Positions 1-11,041 of a DNA stretch of 64,000 nucleotides are shown piece by piece. Made by a program: the position numbers and the translations under genes. The DNA is from Flammulina velutipes (Eukaryota; Basidiomycota; Agaricomycetes; Agaricales; Physalacriaceae): the NCBI GenBank assembly GCA_011800155.1, contig CM022370.1, positions 1,922,001-1,986,000 on the forward strand, given 5' to 3'. Positions within the stretch are counted from its first letter, which is position 1; every line of letters starts with the position of its first letter. Under the pieces are notes generated by a model that was not told where the DNA came from, did no database searches, and saw only the letters and a program-made list of their open reading frames with translations.

Positions 1-210
1 GCCGGGAAGTCTACGTCTCTTATTCCGCATGTCGTCCGAGTCGTGTTGACTTGTGTCGGCCATGCCTGTAGTTCGTTACTCAATGAACGATGAGAGAAAG
101 AGGGAGAGACAGACAGATTGCCGAATGCCGAACTTCGCAACATGTTATTGTCATACTTTTACCGATCACGGCTGATCCGCACACCGTATACTTACTTCGT
201 ACAAGGAAAT

Positions 211-1853
211 TCAAGTCAAATCAATCGTCTCGCGTATATACTGTGTCCGTTCAGCATCCAACTTCTCGTCAGGCGGTTCCATCACGGTGTCAATCCACGC
301 TACCCCCCATGCAAGATTGCCTGCCTTGGAGCCTCCAATGATTAGTTGGGACTTCTCTGGAACATTTTCCATCCTGCTCCTTGTAGGTTGTGTGTCACTG
401 CGATCTGCAAAAGAGTTTAGAAGAGGAAGGTTAAAGGGAACATACACGTACAGAAAACATTTCCAGTATGTGGTTCATACAAGCCCATTGCTGGTACCTC
501 ATCACCTTTCGTAGGCTTTCTCCTCTTCTTCTTCGGAACCCCATCTTCTGGCGGCTCGATTGGCGGTTCTCCAGGAGGATATAGGCCACCTTGAGCCTTG
601 AGCGCGTTCTGTCTAAGAGTCGACCATTCCGCATTACTTTCAGCGACACGGTGTGCCATCATCGCCATCCAGTTCTCCTCTGTCACACCGTCTCGACTCA
701 GCAAGCTCTTCCTTACAGCGTTCAGGGGACCATCGCTGAAAGGTCCCCAGCCTGATCCACCAAATATTGTTGTCGGTCCTCCAGCGCGATAAACGCCTAA
801 TGAGCCGCCGCCGCCACTACCTTGCACATTGCGGTCGTTTTTGGTAGATGTGTCTGCATCCCTCTGAGCATTCGGGTCGGGAAGCTCACCCACAAGTTCT
901 CCAGGTTCTATTCCGCGTTCGATAACCTCAGCGCGAACTTTGTCCTCGTAGTAGTCATCCGTGACCCATCTCCCGTCTAGAGGGCGAGTTGGTCGGGAAA
1001 CTAATATAGGATATAATGCGTACCTATAACCATTTTGCTGCCATGTAGCTTGAACGCACTTCGCGCAGTGATGAGAGTAACACTTCGCGTCCGAAGGTGG
1101 GATCCAAGTTTGCCTTCGCCGATGAGATAGTCTTTCTCAGCATTGGTAGCGTTGAGCTTCAGTGCAAGAGGATTACGACGGAAGTAGTAGAGAGAGTCGC
1201 GAAATCCTGATGTTCGTGCTGCGTCAATGGCGAGTAGATAAAGTCGTTCTGGATGTCGATTTGGAAGTACGAAAGTATTCGCCTTGAATGTTCTTCCTAT
1301 CTCAAGAATGAGCATACGCCATAGAATGATTCGACGAATACACACCCCCAAGCAGATTTCCCCACTCGTCAATCTTCTCATTGCCTTTGGGATCCTCCGG
1401 TGTGATGAGCTCATCTCCGTCGACAACATAGACCACTCCTTGGACTGTCTTTGATTTGCTGACACCAATGGGCGTTCTATCATCTCCGTCGCCATCGTCG
1501 CCACTGTCATCGCCATCCGAATCGCCGTCACCCGTTCGCCTTGACTTGAAGCCTGCTCCTCCTCTACCGCGTCCTCTACCGCGTCCTCGGGGTCGTCCTC
1601 TGGGACGCACCAGCCCCGGAGCCTCAACAGCATTGGATGCGCCACGTCCTCGACCTCTTGGACGACCTCGGGCACGTTTTACTGGAACGGCCGATGGGGT
1701 AGGCGCGTCTTCGACGAGGGCCTGTTCATCCACGTTGCTTTCTTCGGCATCGACATCGATGGCGTCTGCATCAGAGTCTGTCTTTGCTGCTGGTATATCC
1801 TCTTCTTCTTCGTCAGAGTCGCGCGGTCGACGTTTAATGGCAATTTTTCGCAT
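211..1853 (-). CDS. RSC7: RSC7/SWP82-like chromatin-remodelling subunit
   Basis: Predicted 499-aa nuclear subunit of an RSC/SWI-SNF type nucleosome remodeller. Exons are 1853-1346, 1296-1024, 976-452 and 404-211, with three introns of 47-49 nt that all have GT-AG ends and keep the frame. The N-terminal third is acidic and then carries repeated RGRPRGRGRG-type AT-hook-like basic tracts (about residues 70-110), fitting DNA contact. The conserved core follows: DEWGNLLGG, then FRDSLYYFRRN, KMVIDGRWVTDDYYE and GLYEPHTG. This order is what I recall for the Npl6/Rsc7 family. I chose the ATG at 1853 because the peptide from there begins with a basic MRKIAIKRR; the frame is open slightly upstream. The gene is divergent from CHS7. 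Assignment rests on motif memory, not alignment; a Swp82-type SWI/SNF subunit is the main alternative. Confidence 0.8.
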
Positions 1854-2086
1854 TGTGGCGCAACGCTGTGGCGGTGAGGAACAGAGCCGTGGGATTGTGC
1901 ACGCGATGCCACACAACTCAGCACAGCCACAACACAGTGCTCCTCATCGCCATTGGCAACCTTCTCATCATCGTTCACCACCGTCTTGACGGACATTTTC
2001 TCGCGCTGTCCTCTCGTTATTCCGTTCATTCGACTCTTCATTTGAAGCTATCTGCCTAACGATCCCTTCGTCGTTCAACCCTCGCC
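1854..2086. promoter_or_regulatory. Divergent promoter region, RSC7-like / CHS7
   Basis: A 233-bp gap separates two start codons that face away from each other, so it should hold both 5' UTRs and core promoters. I see no clear TATA box; the stretch before the CHS7 ATG is pyrimidine-rich, as is usual in basidiomycetes. Shared regulation is inference only. Confidence 0.4.
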
Positions 2087-3343
2087 ATGGGAGTGCAATT
2101 TGGCAAATTCGACTCGATATGCGAGACCGCCGCCCTCGTTATATGTCCGCTCGTGGGCACTGACCAAGGCATCGTCCCGACATGCTACAGCAGAAACGTA
2201 GACATTGGTGGAACACTGATATTTCAGCCTTGTATGTTCGACCTGCTCCTCACTCTGTCCTCTCTAACCATCCCCAGCGACATTCTTTGTGCATATCGTC
2301 GCCATCATCATGACCGCCATTATGATTCTTCACATTCGCTCCAAATACACCGCCGTCGGCCGCAAAGAAATCGTCATGTTCTTCTGGATGTACGCGCTCA
2401 TCCAATTGCTCGGCCTCTTCCTGGATTCTGGTATCATTCCAACAGCAAACGCAGCCTATCAGGTATGTATGGTTCTGCAAAATTGCCATTGATGCTAACA
2501 ATACTCAGTGGTTCTCGGCGATATACGTCGGCCTCGTCGCATCGACGTTCTGCTGTCTACTCGTCAACGCATTTGTCGGCTTCCAGTGGGCTGAAGACGG
2601 CACACCTAAATCCCTTTGGGCGCTTCGCATCGCCTGCCTAGTCGTTTTTGGCGCTGGCTTCTTCCTTGCCATCGCCACATTCAGAGGTATCGCCGGCATG
2701 TCGTATGAAGCCACCACAGCCCTCTGGGTCATCTACATTCTTTGGCCTGTTGTCTGTGTGGCCGTCTACATTGCATCGCAGCTCATCCTCGTGTTCCGTA
2801 CTCTTGAAGACCGATGGCCCATTGGTGACATCGTCTTTGGAACAGCCTTCTGGGTCATTGGAATGGTCATCCTCTTTGCGTTTAGCACCACGATATGTGA
2901 TGCAGTAAAGCACTACATCGATGGTCTATTCTTCTCAGAGCTTTGCACACTTTTGGCAGTGATGATGGTGTACAAGTACTGGGACAGTATCACAGTACGT
3001 GACAACAATTTTCTGCCGCTATCCATCTGACAACTCCTGCAGAAAGAGGACCTTGAGTTCTCAGTCGGCAACAAATCAGCAGTTTGGGAGGTTAAGGACC
3101 CTCTGCTGGCTCAGCCTGACTACGATGATGATGCCAGTAATTATCATGGACAAGGTCAGCTCCGTTTTTCTAGCTTGTCGAACGATTTCTGACCTCGGTC
3201 CAGGAAATCCTGGGTCTCGTCAGCCGGCGCCGTCCCTGGTGGGCGGTTTGAGTGGCGCTCAAATGTATCAAGGTCAACAAGGGATGGGCGGTAGAAGACC
3301 AGGTGGAGGCGGCGCCGGCTATCCACCTGCAGCAGGCTACTGA
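2087..3343 (+). CDS. CHS7: Chitin synthase export chaperone (CHS7)
   Basis: A 355-aa endoplasmic-reticulum membrane protein needed for exit of class IV chitin synthase toward the cell surface. Exons: 2087-2231, 2278-2462, 2509-2994, 3043-3154 and 3204-3343; all introns GT-AG. Family hallmarks seen are [20 protein letters not shown] near the N-terminus, the conserved cysteine region around PTCYSRN, the membrane block [20 protein letters not shown], and [12 protein letters not shown] mid-protein. About seven hydrophobic segments span roughly residues 45-290. The C-terminus is a Gly/Pro/Gln-rich cytosolic tail. The start is the first ATG in a good context (CGCCATGG). It points the same way as the sulfite reductase gene downstream, but nothing suggests linked function. 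Very confident. Confidence 0.93.
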
Positions 3344-3719
3344 GTCTGAAACGGAGAGGTATGGTTCAAGTTGGCACGAGGCATTTATGTTACACCCACG
3401 GACTAGGATAGACCGCGCTTTCTCTGATAGCTCATTTCGTCTACTTCGTTTGAGCTCATGATATATCCACAGTATTTTAATCAAACATCGATGCTCGGAC
3501 TCTTTCAGACCATTCTGCTATGTCTTTCTGCTCTTCTGTGTCTTTTTTACTCTTGCTAATTGTGTTTGGAGTTCGTTACGACAGGCGTGCGACATTATTA
3601 TGCTACAAAACGTATAAGAAGGACTAATAAACCATTTTAGGCTTATCCTTGCACCACGATTGTGTCTGGAGGTATGTTGCTCCTTGTTGCTGCTAGACAT
3701 ACTCATCAAGGTCACGTAG
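3344..3719 (+). other. Intergenic, CHS7 3' end to MET5 promoter
   Basis: 376 bp with the CHS7 3' UTR and the MET5 upstream region. The only notable sequence is a spliceable-looking GTATGT...GTAG stretch just before the MET5 ATG (about 3672-3719). It could be a 5'-UTR intron, since no ATG lies in frame ahead of it. No other gene seen. Confidence 0.4.
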
Positions 3720-6700
3720 ATGGCTGCTGCTGCAGTCGCTCGTATAGCATACCTGGCATCGGATGTGCTCATAGACGTCCGACCTTCTTTCTTGAGGAAT
3801 TCGTCTTTCCCCTGCACTTTCAATACTCCTGCGCAGTCGCGCGCTTCTCTCGTGTCTCTTCCTCCTGGAGGTGACCCGGTCTCAGCTGCTCTCGGACAAA
3901 GCAATGCATCCCTCATTTCTCTAACCTCCTCTACCAGCTCCAAAACAATTCTCAACATTGTCCTGCGTCTCTCTGAACTCACAAAGCTTCCAGTTGTCCT
4001 CCACTTTGTTGTGGACCATGATCTTTCCGATGTTATCTTGCTGCGTTCCGCTGTCCCCTACTTTCTTATCTCCTCCACCTCCCAGGAAGCGCACGATAAT
4101 GCGCTGCTCGCCTCAAAGCTGGCGCGGACCCAGAGTAATGCCGTGGTTCACGTATTCTACGACGCTCACGCGGACGCCATCCAGGAGGTCCCGGAAGACC
4201 AGATTCTTCCTTTCCTTCTTGATGATACGCCATCTAGGCTATCGCATCCGACAATAAATGGAGGCCATCAAGAAGTCAACGGAAACGCCAATGGAATCAA
4301 TGGGTACGCCAATGGATCTGATTATAGACAGGACATTGGGGTCAATGCTCAACCGAACGAAACTGCTCTACCCAGTGGTGACTCCAACCCTAAAGATACT
4401 CTATTCAATGCGTATCAATCAGCTGCCTTCTCCACGATTGCCCTCATCCATAGACCCATTCGTTACATCAAGTCTCGGGGTTCGACGTCTGCTGAGACCG
4501 TCGTCTTCAGTTTGGGACGTGAACTACCCTGCACAGTCGACAACGTCCTCATCCACTCCATCTCCCTCGTCCACCCTATCCCTACATCCCACCTTCTTTC
4601 CGCTATCCCCCCTACTGCCAGGAACATCCTCGTTTTGGAGGACATATCGAGATGGTCTATGAAATGGACTCCACTCTACCTTGACGTGGTTAGCGCGCTA
4701 CAGCAGCGAGAGTCCAAGACGCGTCCCGTCGTTCGTTCTGGCATACTGGGCAACGTTGTCAATGTTGGGTCAACGGACTTTCTGGAGTTCCTGCACAGCG
4801 TGCTTTCGTCACCGCCATCGCTTCGTCTCGAACTCGGGCCAACCTCTTCGCAATTCCTCAATAACAACCCCGAGCCATACGTGCCCAAGCATGAAGTACC
4901 ATACACGAAGGTCCTGGACCATCTTTTTGGAAATCGTCTGGATATAGCCAACTCCCCCTCTCTTGTCGCATCTCAAGGAGAGATGGCCACCACGCCCGAG
5001 TTCGCTCTTGGTCGTGTTCGTGGCCAGATAGATGAACGATCACAGTTGGTCAGCGCCATCCAGGAGTTGTTGCAAAGTTCCTCCCTTGATAAGGACCTTC
5101 ATGCGCTGCTTAGCAGGTGGTCTATCGCCAAAGAAGATCCGTCTGAGAGCAAGAAGTTAGGAGACGAAATAGTCGTAGCTTTGGACGCGGCGAAGTTAGA
5201 CCATGGTGCAGCGCGCAAGGTCCTTCTGCTCAAGTCGCACCTTGCAGCTCGTTCCCGGTGGATTATCGGGTCTGACGCGTGGTCGTATGACATCGGCTCG
5301 TCTGGTCTCCATCACCTCATCGTATCTGGTTTGAACGTCAATATCCTTATCATCGACAGCTTGCCGTACACTTCTCGAAATGGTGGCGACCCGACACGTC
5401 GCAAGCGGGATGTCGGACTGTATGCGATGAACCATGGTGACGTCTTCGTTGCTAGTGTCGCCGTCTACTCTTCATATGCCCAAGTTTTGCAAGCCTTCTT
5501 GGAGGCCGACAAGTACGATGGACCCAGTGTCGTTCTCGCCTACCTACCGTACGAGTCAGATGCTTCTCCCGCCCTGGAAGTGCTGAAGGAGACCAAGCTA
5601 GCGGTGGATTCTGGCTACTGGCCGCTCTACCGCTGGGATCCGAGCAAGGAGCACGAGGGGAAAGAGCCCTTCTCGCTGGATTCCGATGTCATCAAGAGTC
5701 AACTGCAGGCATTCCTCGATCGCCAGAACCATCTCTCTCAGCTCGTCCGTCCTAAGCCCCAGATGGCTTCGGAACTCGTCAGTAGTCTGGGGCAGACTCT
5801 GAAGGATGCAAGGAAGCAGCGCGCCCAACAGGCGTACAGAGAACTGTTATCTGGCCTCGATGCGCCGCCTGTGACCATCCTCTACGCTTCTGACAGTGGC
5901 ACCGCTGAGAAGAAGGCCAAGAGGCTGTTTGGCCGGGCGAAGGCGCGTGGATTGTCACCGACGTTGGCGCCAATGGATTCAATGCCCTTGGACACCCTTG
6001 CTGAGCAGGAGTATGTTCTCTTCCTCACCTCCACATCTGGCCAGGGCGAACCACCTCAAAACGCACGTATGTTCTACAAAGCTATCAACGCCGCTGTCGC
6101 TAGCGGTGAGCGGATACTCTCCAAGCTCAAGTACAGTGTCTTTGGTATGGGTGACAGCCATTATTGGCCTCGCGCAGAAGACTCCATATACTACAATAAG
6201 CCAGGCAGAGACCTCGATCACCGGCTGGAGAAACTCGGCGGCGAGCGTGTGGTTGACCTTGGACTTGGAGATGACCAGGATGCGGACGGACCTGAGACTG
6301 GCTATAAGGCATGGGAGCCTTTGGTGTGGAAGGCTTTGGGTGTGGACTCGGCTGAGATCACTGAGGCTGAGCCCGAGGTGATCACGAACGAGCACATCAA
6401 GGCTGCGTCCAACTTCCTTCGCGGAACGATCGTAGAAGGGCTCGCAGATCCTACCACTGGCGCGATAGCCCCGAGCGATGGACAAGTCAGCAAGTTCCAC
6501 GGCTTCTACCAGCAAGACGATCGGGACATTCGTGATGAGCGTCAAACGCAAGGACTGGAGCCTGCATATAGCTTCATGATCCGGGTTAGGATGTCTGCCG
6601 GGGTGTGTACGCCTGAGCAATGGTTGCAGATGGACAAGATTTCGGAAGAGCATGGGAACGGGACCTTCAAGCTCACGACACGCGCTACATTCCAGTTTCA

Positions 6701-8452
6701 CGGTGTGATAAAGAAACACCTGAAGCCGGCCATCCAGGATATCAACCGAGTCCTGCTTGATACAATTGCGGCGTGTGGGGACGTTACTAGGTATGTGTCT
6801 CGAGCGAATGCCGTAGTATTTGTGTACTGACACTGACTGCGAAAGGAACGTAACGTGCTCAACCATCCCGACGTTGTCAAGACTTCACGCACAGGTTTTC
6901 GAGTTTTGCAAAGACGTTAGCGAGCATCTGCTTCCGCGAGCAAGCGCATACCATGAGATATTCTTAGACAAGAAGTTGGTCGCTGGAGACGCAGTCAAAG
7001 ACTTTGAACCTCTCTATGGACCGTACTATCTTCCACGAAAGGTAAGCAGTTGTTTAATGATCCTAACTTTTACTAAAAACTTACTTAGTACAAACTTGCT
7101 GTGGCCGTGCCGCCGAGCAATGATGTGGACATCTTCGCCAGCGACATAGGTTTCATTGCTATCCAAAATCCAGACGGTTCGTTAGCGGGCTTCAACGTTA
7201 CGATTGGTGGTGGAATGGGGGTTACACATGGTAACAAGAAGACATACCCTCGAATGGCCGATATCATTGGATTTTGCACGTATGCACAAGGTAAGGAAAT
7301 CGCAGAGGCGGTGATGTTAATACAGAGAGACAATGGGAATCGAGTCGAGTGAGTCGTTTTTACTCCGATTATTTGCACTTAAAATCTAAATACTCCTCAC
7401 AGTCGCAAGGTAAAGATACGAGTCAATGAACCGTAGTACCTCGCTAACCGCTTATCATTAGAACGCTCGTCTCAAATATACGCTCGATCGCATGGGAATG
7501 GATCTCTTCATGGCCGAGTTGGAAAAGCTTATCGGGTACAAACTGGCGCCTGCACGGCCCTTTGTATTTGACCGAAACATCGACGACTTTGGGTGGGCGA
7601 CCGGTGAAGATGGCAGGCATCACTTCATGGCATTCATCGAGAACGGACGCGTTCAGGATGAACCCGGACGCAACTTTAAAACCGGCCTCCGTGAAATCGC
7701 TAAGGTTCATAAAGGCACCTTTCGGTTGACGGCAAACCAGCACTTGTTAGTGTCTGACATTCCAGACGAAGAGCTCCCTCTGATCAAGGAGCTCCTGGCA
7801 AAGTACAAGCTGGACAATCTTGCTTACTCGGGTTTGAGGTTAGCTTCTTCTGCATGTGTCGCTTTTCCTACTTGTGGGCTTGCCATGGCCGAATCGGAGC
7901 GCGTACGTACACGTTCGCTGGATGCTTTCTCGATACTGACATTTCCAACATAGTATCTTCCGTTGCTCATCGACAAGGTAGAGAAGATATGCGAAGAGAA
8001 TGGACTCCGCAACGATTCCATCGTCTTGCGCATGAGTGGATGTCCTAACGGTTGTTCAAGACCATATATTGGAGGTAAGCTGATGTGTCACAACAGCATT
8101 CAGCGCCCCGTTGCTGATCGATTACAGAGGTGGCCTTTGTTGGCAAAGCTGTGGGATCATACATGATGTTACTTGGTGGTGGCTACTATGGCCAACGTTT
8201 GAATAAGATCTATCGAGGTCAGGGACTATCCGCTTTGTGACTGTTGCCTTCAAGCTAATACATTGAACAGATGCTGTGTCGGAGCCAGAGATTCTATCCA
8301 TCCTCAGGCCTATGATCAAGAGATACGCCCTTGAACGCCACGAAGGGGAACGATTTGGTGATTGGACGATCAGAGCAGGATACATCGCTCCCGCTACTGT
8401 TGGCAAAGAATGGTACGATCGCTCGGGAGGTGAAGGCGAATGGAAACAGTAA
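3720..8452 (+). CDS. MET5: Sulfite reductase [NADPH] hemoprotein beta subunit
   Basis: A 1455-aa assimilatory sulfite reductase subunit that reduces sulfite to sulfide for cysteine and methionine synthesis, working in the cytosol with the flavoprotein subunit Met10. Exons: 3720-6790, 6846-7041, 7089-7348, 7403-7409, 7462-7902, 7954-8074, 8128-8217 and 8271-8452. In order it has a pyruvate:ferredoxin-oxidoreductase-like N-terminal region (about 1-650), a flavodoxin-like domain starting near 717 ([13 protein letters not shown]), then two sulfite/nitrite reductase half-domains. The siroheme/4Fe-4S ligands are present as C-x5-C (CVAFPTC, about 1309) and C-x3-C (CPNGC, about 1354). Length matches the yeast family (about 1440 aa). 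The 7-nt fourth exon is required to keep the frame through the half-domain. The 3.07-kb first exon contrasts with the short-exon 3' end. Confidence 0.95.
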
Positions 8453-9209
8453 AGTCTTCTCCTTCTGTTATGATGTTTGGGAGGTCGTTGACGACATGGG
8501 ATTGTTCAAACCTTGTATTCACTGACTATCTTATCGCTCTCAACGTTGAATCGTTTCGAGACCGGCTTTATCTTCGATTTCTGCATCACAACTCGCTTGA
8601 GAATGCATCGTGAGCCGATTGGGCGCTCCGGCGGATGTTTAAAATTGGAAGGCTGCCATCTCCCGCGTGAATTGCTAGCGCCACACATCGGAGAACTCAA
8701 CGGACTTTCTCCATGTCATCTGACAATACCGGATAAATAACAGCTGCTGTGCCTTTCCCATTTCAATCAGCTTGTTGGATTTCGGTAAGCATACTTCGCT
8801 CTCTAAAGCTTTGGGCGTCTCCTTCAGCTTGGCTTCAGGAATTGCTTACGCGCGTTTGCAAGAATCACCTGTTTCATTCAATGGAACACATTGTTACTTG
8901 TTACCGTTCCTTCGCTTGACCTACAGACCGCTCGGATGTTCGACGCAAGAATTACAGGTCGTCAGCCTCAGTACTTCTTTACCCAGATGACCACTCTACA
9001 GGGCTGAGGACGAGGCAAAATATTAGAATGTATGTAGTGCGCTTCGTTAGGGGCTATCCTGGACTAATTTCCCTTCTCACAGATTAGTATCGTTATTACC
9101 TCGGAATAGGTTTATGCATAAGAGCGTATCATCTATAGTGTTTCCTTCCGGAAGGACAGTGGGTCAGCCCAATACCTTTTGAATCATTTGTGTTCATCGC
9201 CCCGCTAAC
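8453..9209 (+). other. Intergenic region upstream of esterase 1
   Basis: 757 bp between MET5 and the first esterase. Its right half (about 8938-9127) resembles the region upstream of the second esterase. The left half should hold the MET5 3' UTR. I see no convincing gene; the short open frames have no recognisable motif. Confidence 0.4.
8938..9127 (+). repeat. Upstream duplicated block, copy 1
   Basis: This block shares an ordered set of segments with 10729-10972: GCAAGA(A/A)TTACAGGT-like, GACCACTC(T/C)ACAGG, an AAATATTA element, then ACCTCGG(A/G)AT and CGCATAAGA-like sequence before the start codon. Order and strand are preserved, so the esterase duplication carried its promoter along. The copies have since diverged with small indels. 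Confidence 0.6.
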
Positions 9210-10415
9210 ATGGAAAAGCTTTTTGGAATCGCTCTCGTTATTCTGTTGGTCCAATCTGCCGCGTCAGCTGTTCCCGTCTGGGGTCAATGTGGGGTACGTC
9301 TACCCTTCAAACGTTTCTGCGCACCAACTCAGGCTACGACTACAGGGCATTGGGTGGACTGGATCAACAGTATGCGACGCAGGATCTAACTGTGTTAAGT
9401 CGAATGATTGGTATTCACAGTAGGTTCAAATTTGGCTCGAAAAGAGGTGTCTCAACCATGTGGCGTAGATGTCAACCAGGATCGGCGCCTACAACCGCAG
9501 CGACGACAGGGCCTCCTCTTCCCACTGGTGCATCAGATATCCCCAGAGGAACCTTGACACAGGTATGTCGTCAATGCCGTTGTCCACGTCTGGAATTCAT
9601 AGGCGCCTCCACAAAAGATCAACAACTTCGGGAGCAATCCAAACAATGTTGGAATGTTTGTATATTTGCCGCAATCGCTGAAGCCAAAACCTGGCCTTCT
9701 TACAGCTATCCATTACTGTAGTGGCACTGCCCAGGCCTTCTACGATGGCACCGACTTCAAATCCCTTGCAGACCAGTACGGATTTGCCGTCGTATACCCT
9801 GACGCGCCTGACTCGACCAACTGCTTCGAAGTCAACACCGACGCGGGTCTGAAGCATGACGCCGGCGGCGACTCCCTCGGTATCGCGAACGGCGTCCGTT
9901 ATCTTATAGACCAACTGGACGTTGATCCCGAGAAGGTCTTCGCTACTGGTTACTCCTCTGGTGGTATGATGACCAATGTCCTCGCGGGTGCGTACCCGGA
10001 CTTATTCAAGGCTGGCGCATCCTTTGCCGGCGTCGCGTATGCCTGCATGGCGGGCCCAACTTTTTTCAACTCCGAATGTGACTCCGGGAGACGAGTCAAG
10101 ACGGCAGAGGAGTGGGGCAACCTCGTCAGAGGGGCATATCCTGGCTATACTGGACCTCGTCCGAAGATGCAAATTTGGCATGGATCGCAGGACGAAGTTG
10201 TCAACCCGCAAAACTATTATGAGGCGTTGAAGCAGTGGAGGAATGTATTTAATGCAAGTGAGACCCCCACTGCCACGCAGCAGAATTGGCCGATTTCTGG
10301 GTGGACAAAAACGGAGTATGGGCCTGATGTTCAAGGGATCTTTGCCAGTGGCGTTACCCATTTTATTCCAGTACAGGCGACACAAGTTGTTCAATGGATG
10401 GGTCTAGATAAGTAA
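9210..10415 (+). CDS. Secreted CBM1 plus CE1-type esterase, paralog 1
   Basis: A 349-aa secreted enzyme predicted to remove acetyl or feruloyl esters from plant xylan. Exons: 9210-9293, 9346-9419, 9469-9562 and 9618-10415. It has an N-terminal signal peptide (MEKLFGIALVILLVQSAASA), then a cellulose-binding CBM1 with its four cysteines and aromatic residues (start VWGQCGGIGWTGS, end NDWYSQC), a Thr/Pro linker, then an alpha/beta-hydrolase domain of the acetylxylan esterase/PHB-depolymerase-like CE1 group. The nucleophile motif is GYSSGGMM; the likely acid is in WHGSQDEVV and the His in VTHF. Compared with its tandem neighbour, the segment normally HPCGGT reads HYCSGT, near the expected oxyanion region, so specificity may differ. 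No stop or frameshift. Acetylxylan versus feruloyl esterase cannot be settled from sequence alone. Confidence 0.88.
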
Positions 10416-11041
10416 TTCTAGTTACGTTCCCATACGTACCCTTAGTCATTTAAATCGTATCTCTGAAAATTTGTACTCTTTCTGAGGGCGCATGATTAGA
10501 GTTGTTTTCCGTTAACTCAAGAAGGATAAGGCTAACATTTGAAGTCAAGGAAAAACGTAGCCCACCTCGTATTTCAAGTGGAGGTCATATGCTGGCAGAC
10601 GATCAGTGTGGCGTGCATCAATACCGGTGCCCGGACCGGAAATCCTTAGGTCCTAGGCATAAGTACTAGTAGTTGTAAGGCTTTAAAATTTTACTTCCAG
10701 CTCTCCGATTCCTGTTCGGACCTCGCGAGAATGAACGCAAGAACTACAGGTCATCAAATCAATGATTCTTGGAAAGTACTGTGTTTGCTAGCCGTCCGAC
10801 TCCTGCTCGGATCACATCATAACTTAGTATTTGCTCACAAGTGACCACTCCACAGGACAGCGAAGTTTCAGCAGAAATATTAATCTATACATTACGCCAT
10901 CCCAGATGCTCACTAGATCAGTACTAGGTCGCCACTACCTCGGGATGCGTTTCGCTAAACGCATAAGAACGCTCTTCGCCAGTAGTTCTCTCCCTCCTTA
11001 AGTAGCCACTATAGTCTGCACCTATACCCTGCCACTGTATC
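10416..11041 (+). other. Intergenic region between the tandem esterases
   Basis: 626 bp with the 3' UTR of esterase 1 and the promoter of esterase 2. It contains copy 2 of the duplicated upstream block and a local repeat in which TCCGATTCCTGTTCGGA (about 10704) is echoed by CCGACTCCTGCTCGGA (about 10795). A GGCTAA hexamer near 10530 matches the core of XlnR/Xyr1 sites, but one hexamer is weak evidence. Confidence 0.4.
10729..10972 (+). repeat. Upstream duplicated block, copy 2
   Basis: Counterpart of 8938-9127, in the same order and orientation relative to the downstream esterase. It is longer because of insertions, including the segment around 10760-10830. It ends in CGCATAAGAACG-like sequence, where copy 1 has GCATAAGAGCG. 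Confidence 0.6.

Noticed and set aside
1456..1989. 177-codon plus-strand frame opposite the RSC7-like gene
   Set aside because: Low-complexity Ser/Pro/Arg sequence mirrors the acidic and AT-hook-like tract of the minus-strand gene.
5979..6866. 295-codon open frame on the minus strand inside MET5
   Set aside because: It is antisense to the flavodoxin and reductase domains of a well-supported gene, has no domain of its own and reflects codon bias on the other strand.
7349..7461. A single long intron in MET5
   Set aside because: Joining 7348 directly to 7462 breaks the frame; including the 7-nt exon restores the conserved peptide.
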